Shown here: positions 60,586 to 64,000 of the stretch, one piece after another
How the letters are laid out: each line of letters starts with the position of its first letter
Numbering within the stretch: the stretch's first letter is position 1
DNA from: Brevundimonas sp. SL130
Lineage (GTDB): Bacteria > Pseudomonadota > Alphaproteobacteria > Caulobacterales > Caulobacteraceae
Reading direction: 5' to 3'
Assembly: GCF_026625805.1 (NCBI RefSeq)
Contig: NZ_CP113064.1
Span: 1,550,001 to 1,614,000 of the forward strand
DNA length: 64,000 nt
Made by a program: the position numbers and the translations under genes
The notes under the pieces: generated by a model
Databases searched by the model: none
Told to the model about the DNA's origin: nothing
Seen by the model: the letters and a program-made list of their open reading frames with translations, nothing else

Positions 60586-60607
60586 TATATTTGGCGTATA
60601 TTTGACG
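60586..60607. promoter_or_regulatory. tandem 11-bp repeat upstream of the lasso operon
   Basis: TATATTTGGCG is followed at once by TATATTTGACG in an otherwise GC-rich stretch, 70-90 bases before the lasso precursor start and just after the end of the XRE gene. It may be the operator or the AT-rich promoter of the lasso operon, with the adjacent XRE protein a candidate ligand. Confidence 0.5.
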
Positions 60608-60654
60608 GCGTGTCGCCTATGCTTTGAAGGGGCTAGCGTCTTCGGTTCGAGCGG

Positions 60655-61143
60655 TCAGGGCTTACGGGTTGACTGTGGTCGTGCGGCCGCGAGATCGCGT
60701 CCGCTCTCGCTGAGCCACTGGGCGGCGGAGGGGTCTTCGGCTTCCTGGGCCAGACCGTCGTACATGGCCACGACCGCGTCGATGATCGCCCGCGTGCTGA
60801 GACGGGCGAGGCGCGGACCCACCCGGGCCTCGAACTTGAGGGTGGCCGATATCAACACGGTCGCGAACTGGTTGTCGGCGCTGTGGAGGGCGAGATCGGG
60901 CGCGCCGAGGAGCAGGCTCATCCAGAGCGCGTGGGGATCGCTGTCGGTGGCCCGGGCGAAGCGGCGGATGAGATCGGGATTGAGCCGCATCCGACCGCTT
61001 TCGAACCGCTCGTAGGTGCGCAAGGTCACATTCATCCGCTCGGCGACCGTCTGCGCGGTGAGCCCTCGGTGGAGCCGCACACGTTTGACGGTCCCTGAGG
61101 TCAGGGCGCCATCACTCGTCTGTACGGAAGCGGACTGGGTCAT
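60655..61143 (-). CDS. XRE-type regulator next to the lasso operon
   Basis: 162 residues. The HTH is in residues 16-75 (GTVKRVRLHRGLTAQTVAERMNVTLRTYERFESGRMRLNPDLIRRFARATDSDPHALW). The C-terminal half is helical (LISATLKFEARVGPRLARLSTRAIIDAVVAMYDGLAQEA). I chose the ATG at 61143; the frame continues upstream without family likeness. It could control the lasso genes, which follow on the same strand, or the transfer genes that run the other way. Confidence 0.8.
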   Translation of the reverse strand: MTQSASVQTSDGALTSGTVKRVRLHRGLTAQTVAERMNVTLRTYERFESGRMRLNPDLIRRFARATDSDPHALWMSLLLGAPDLALHSADNQFATVLISATLKFEARVGPRLARLSTRAIIDAVVAMYDGLAQEAEDPSAAQWLSESGRDLAAARPQSTRKP

Positions 61144-61360
61144 GAACTGGGGGATTTGTCGGCGACGACGACGGAAATAGCAACCAAGGGTGTTCTTTGG
61201 ATTTCCACAAGCGTTGTTGCGCGTTCTGGCGGGCGGCCCGACATAATGTGGCGGGTCGCCCGAAAAAAGGCCGCAAAACCGGGCGTCGCCGGTTGCGAGG
61301 CGCTGAAATTCCGTCCGGATAGGGACGTATTTCGTTCTCGGCGTCTCAAGGGCGATCCTT

Positions 61361-61957
61361 ATGATCCGCACCCGCGATACCTTCGCCCAGGCGCTCGGCG
61401 CCCTGCGTCATTCGGCCCGCTCGGGCGGGTTCGCGCCGGGGCGACCGGTCGTCATCCAGGACGAGGCTCGCCGTCTTCGTCTCTCGACCACGCCGGTCCG
61501 CGAAGCCCTGTCGTGGATGTGTGGAGAAGGGCTTCTCGAGCGGGCGCCGCTCGGGGGCTTCGTCGCGCCGCGCCTGGACGCCTCGATCCTGGCGAACCTC
61601 TACCGGTTTCGCCTCCTGTGTCTGCAGGACGCCCTGACGCGCGGGGGCGAGTGGACCGTCGAAGGCCCAAAAGCCGGCCGGCTGGAGGTCGCGGACGTCT
61701 TCCGGCACCTGACGGCCAGCGTCGGGGATTCGATTCTGGGCGCGGCTTTCGAGGGCGTGCAGGCCCGTCTCGACCCCCTCGCTGCGGTGGAGTGCGAGAT
61801 CCTGTCGGACCTCGAGGCGGAGGTCGAGACCCTCCTTGCGGCGCCGGACGCCGGACCGCCGCAGGGCGCCCTGGAGGCCTATCACCATCGCCGCATGCAC
61901 GCCGCGCCCCGTCTGGCCCTGGCGCTGGCTCAAGGCGCAGGGCGGGCGGGCCAATGA
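61361..61957 (+). CDS. GntR-like winged-helix regulator
   Basis: 198 residues. The N-terminal 75 are a GntR winged helix (FAPGRPVVIQDEARRLRLSTTPVREALSWMCGEGLLERAPLGGFVAPRL). The C-terminal part is helical, like a shortened FCD effector domain (NLYRFRLLCLQDALTRGG), without the usual metal His set. It overlaps the coupling-protein gene by ATGA, so it probably regulates conjugation genes. Confidence 0.8.
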   Translation: MIRTRDTFAQALGALRHSARSGGFAPGRPVVIQDEARRLRLSTTPVREALSWMCGEGLLERAPLGGFVAPRLDASILANLYRFRLLCLQDALTRGGEWTVEGPKAGRLEVADVFRHLTASVGDSILGAAFEGVQARLDPLAAVECEILSDLEAEVETLLAAPDAGPPQGALEAYHHRRMHAAPRLALALAQGAGRAGQ

Positions 61958-63834
61958 ACCGGACCGGTCTCCTCGGCCTCGGGGCGGGCCTCGTCCTGGG
62001 GCTCCAGGCGGCGAGCCAGATGTTCGCCTGGACCTATGGCGCAGCGCCTGCTCTGGGGCCCGCCTGGCGGCCATCGCCTCAGATCGCCCTGTATCCGCCC
62101 TGGGCGATCCTGATCTGGCGGGACCGGTTCAGGACGCAGGCGCCTGATGCGATCGCTCGGAGCGGGATGGCGGCGCTACTGGGCGCGGTGGCCGGTCTGG
62201 CTCTCGGGGCGATGACAGGCAAGGGGCGTCAGCGTCGCATTCGTGGCTGGGGCGGCCTCCGGGACGCCAGGGCGGCGGGCCTGCTTGAAGACGGCGGCGC
62301 CGTGATGGGTCTGCTGAACGGGCGGCTGCTGGCCACCTCGGATCTGCGGCCGAGTCTGGTGACCGGCGGCACGCGGAGCGGCAAGGGGCGGGGGCATGTC
62401 GTGCCGACCCTGCTGTCCTGGCCGCAGAGCGTCCTGGTTCACGATCCCAAGGGCGAGCTCTGGACCCTGACGGCCGGCTGGCGGTCGCGCTTCTCCCACA
62501 GCGCGCGCTTCGCGCCGCGTGATCGCGTGTCCGCGCGCTGGAACCCCTTGGCGGAGATTCAGCCCGGCCCCGGCGAGCTGGCCCAGATCCAGCGGCTGGT
62601 CGCCATCCTGTCCGATCCCGGCGGCGTGCGCGACGACGAGGCGATCTGGGACAAGGCGGCCTCGGAAATCCTCGAAGCCGTGATCCTGCATGTGCTCTAT
62701 ACGGCGCAGGACGCCGGCAAGACCCTGCTGACGGTGCGCGAGTTGCTGGCTGATCTCGATGATGCGGCCGAGATCATGCTCAAGACCCTGCATCGACCGG
62801 GCCCGGACGGCGAACCCGAGACCCACCCCTTCATCGCCGTGGCGGTGAAGGGCTACGCCGCCATGCACGACCGGTTCCGGACCTCTGTCCAGGGGACAGC
62901 GCGGTCCTATCTCAAATGGTTGGCCGGCGAAGATCTCGAGCGGACCCTGTCGGCCTCGGATTTCGGGGTCGGGGATCTGATGTGCGCCCGCAGTCCGATC
63001 TCCCTGTATATTCAGGTGGCGCCGGCGGATGCGGCCGCATTGAGACCCCTTGTGCGGCTGCTGTTCTATTCAGCCGCGCAGGCGCTGACGGTGGCGGAGA
63101 CGCAGGACGCCGCGGGACGGACCAAGCGTCACGCCCTGCTGATGCTGATGGACGAGTTCCCGCTGCTCGGACGGCTGGCCTTCTTCGAGAAGTCGCTGCG
63201 GCTGATGAGCGGCTACGGCATCAAGACGATGTTCGTGGCCCAATCGCTCAACGACATCGTCGAGACCTATGGCCCGCACAATGGGATCTTGGACAACTGT
63301 CATGTTTATACGGCCTTTTCGGCCCTGGATCCCCTGACCCAGGACAAGGTGTCGAAGCTGACGGGGACCGTGTCGGAGCGGCGCACGACCCGCAGCGGAC
63401 CGGCCCTGCTGGGCGCCGGACGCCATTCGGTGTCGCATTCGGAGATGGAACGTCCCTTGCTCGAACCCGGCGAAATCCGGGCTTTGCCCGACGACGAACA
63501 GCTGGTGTTTGTCGCCGGCCAAAAACCGTTGCGGACCAGGAAGCTGCGGTACGACCGACGCGAGCCGTTCCGAACGCGGGCCAAGTCCGCCGCGCCGGAT
63601 CAGACGGTCCGGCTCGACCTGCCGCCGGCGCCCGTCCACCCGTGGGCCGGCCGCCGCAGCCTGGGCCGGGACGAGGCGGCGCAGCTGCCGCTGTTCAAGG
63701 AGGTGGCGGCGGCGATGGAGGACAAAAAGACCGTCGCCCGGGTGGCCGGGGTGATGGGGCGGGTGGCTGAAACCTTCGCCGCCGACGAGGCGGTGCTCGA
63801 TCATTTGCAAGGACGACGTGATGGCCAGGACTAG
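61954..63834 (+). CDS. VirD4/TraG-type conjugal coupling protein
   Basis: 626 residues. Two N-terminal membrane segments (GLLGLGAGLVLGLQAAS; ALLGAVAGLALGAMTG) precede the ATPase with Walker A VTGGTRSGKGRGHVVPTLL, the VHDPKGEL motif, and Walker B HALLMLMDEFPLLG, then SLNDIVETYGPHNGILDNC. It feeds relaxase-bound DNA to a type IV secretion channel. GntR-like gene, coupling protein and the next gene overlap, so they form an operon that runs out of the window. The relaxase it would normally adjoin lies at 16190-17431. Confidence 0.92.
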   Translation: MNRTGLLGLGAGLVLGLQAASQMFAWTYGAAPALGPAWRPSPQIALYPPWAILIWRDRFRTQAPDAIARSGMAALLGAVAGLALGAMTGKGRQRRIRGWGGLRDARAAGLLEDGGAVMGLLNGRLLATSDLRPSLVTGGTRSGKGRGHVVPTLLSWPQSVLVHDPKGELWTLTAGWRSRFSHSARFAPRDRVSARWNPLAEIQPGPGELAQIQRLVAILSDPGGVRDDEAIWDKAASEILEAVILHVLYTAQDAGKTLLTVRELLADLDDAAEIMLKTLHRPGPDGEPETHPFIAVAVKGYAAMHDRFRTSVQGTARSYLKWLAGEDLERTLSASDFGVGDLMCARSPISLYIQVAPADAAALRPLVRLLFYSAAQALTVAETQDAAGRTKRHALLMLMDEFPLLGRLAFFEKSLRLMSGYGIKTMFVAQSLNDIVETYGPHNGILDNCHVYTAFSALDPLTQDKVSKLTGTVSERRTTRSGPALLGAGRHSVSHSEMERPLLEPGEIRALPDDEQLVFVAGQKPLRTRKLRYDRREPFRTRAKSAAPDQTVRLDLPPAPVHPWAGRRSLGRDEAAQLPLFKEVAAAMEDKKTVARVAGVMGRVAETFAADEAVLDHLQGRRDGQD

Positions 63835-64000
63835 CGCTCCAGCCTGCCGCGTGCAGGTCTATCTCACCGACCCCAAGGTCGCCGGCGCTCTCAATCGCGA
63901 GGCGCGAACGGGGAGAATCCCCCTGAGCCAGGCGGCCGGCCGCGCCATCAGCCGCGGCCTGAAGACGTCGCCGCAGGCCGATCCCGAGGACCGGCTGCTC
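63821..64000 (+). CDS. small DNA-binding-like protein of the transfer operon (partial)
   Basis: The ATG at 63821 follows AAGGA and overlaps the coupling-protein end. The first 60 residues (CRVQVYLTDPKVAGALNREART, IPLSQAAGRAISRGLK) resemble the ribbon-helix-helix (CopG-like) proteins that stand between traG and trbB in integrative elements. The gene is cut by the window edge. Confidence 0.65.
   Translation, partial: MARTSAPACRVQVYLTDPKVAGALNREARTGRIPLSQAAGRAISRGLKTSPQADPEDRLL

Noticed and set aside
61156..63834. 892-residue plus-strand ORF covering the coupling protein
   Set aside because: Family likeness begins only at the ATG at 61954; upstream it is the GntR-like gene read out of frame.
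1..64000. CRISPR arrays
   Set aside because: I saw no regularly spaced repeats of 25-40 bases and no cas-like genes.
1..64000. Complete tRNA or rRNA genes
   Set aside because: Only the tRNA-Lys 3' fragment at 57852-57889 was found; no complete cloverleaf or rRNA sequence was recognised by eye.

Overview
The window is high-GC DNA from what is most probably a Caulobacterales alphaproteobacterium, perhaps Brevundimonas. This rests on a GcrA-family protein, a CsgG/HfaB operon, several TonB receptors with FecI/FecR partners, a subterisin-like lasso peptide locus and a tRNA-Lys 3' fragment of alphaproteobacterial type. No rRNA or housekeeping gene fixes the species. Almost everything is accessory: remnants, an insertion sequence, conjugation genes and defence-like operons.

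Layout. 0.3-9 kb is a peptide-export locus on the minus strand: a C39 peptidase-ABC exporter and HlyD adaptor, an upstream block of small regulators, a two-lobed lipoprotein aspartyl protease, and a 55-residue peptide with a microcin-V-like leader. It is littered with decayed genes, including a second HlyD and a second protease. 9-17.4 kb is a mobile-element backbone on the plus strand (RadC, toprim, ParB-like, two SSBs, GcrA-like, DUF2493, relaxase), with three strong terminators. 17.4-20 kb holds small unknown genes and an XRE regulator.

20-26 kb is a siderophore-uptake operon: AraC regulator, Fur-box-like site, TonB receptor, cupin, PepSY protein and MFS transporter. 26.2-33.4 kb is a MacAB-like export operon divergent from a response regulator and histidine kinase, with a palindrome between them. 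A large tyrosine recombinase follows at 33.5-35.4 kb, then a CsgG/lipoprotein/DUF4810/DUF799 operon at 35.5-37.8 kb.

37.9-48 kb looks like a defence island. It holds a three-gene operon of metallo-beta-lactamase, E2-E1-JAB fusion and four-helix membrane protein; a precisely bounded IS1182-type element with a 4-bp target duplication; a three-gene operon of STAS/GHKL ATPase, STAS-like protein and membrane protein; and a nucleotidyltransferase-HEPN fusion.

48.4-60.5 kb is linked by lasso-peptide biology. A FecI/FecR pair precedes a chimeric gene that joins the front of a TonB receptor to the back of an S9 peptidase of lasso-isopeptidase type. A second FecI/FecR/TonB set and a phosphatase follow, then a tRNA-Lys 3' fragment that looks like an attachment site. 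After that come lasso cyclase, peptidase and precursor on the minus strand; the predicted core resembles subterisin. 60.6-64 kb has an XRE regulator, a GntR-like regulator, a VirD4/TraG coupling protein and the start of another gene, so the coupling protein lies about 44 kb from the relaxase.

Best candidates for new biology: the microcin-like peptide with its aspartyl protease, the E2-E1-JAB/MBL/membrane operon, the STAS-GHKL/STAS-like/membrane operon, and the receptor-isopeptidase chimera beside the lasso genes.
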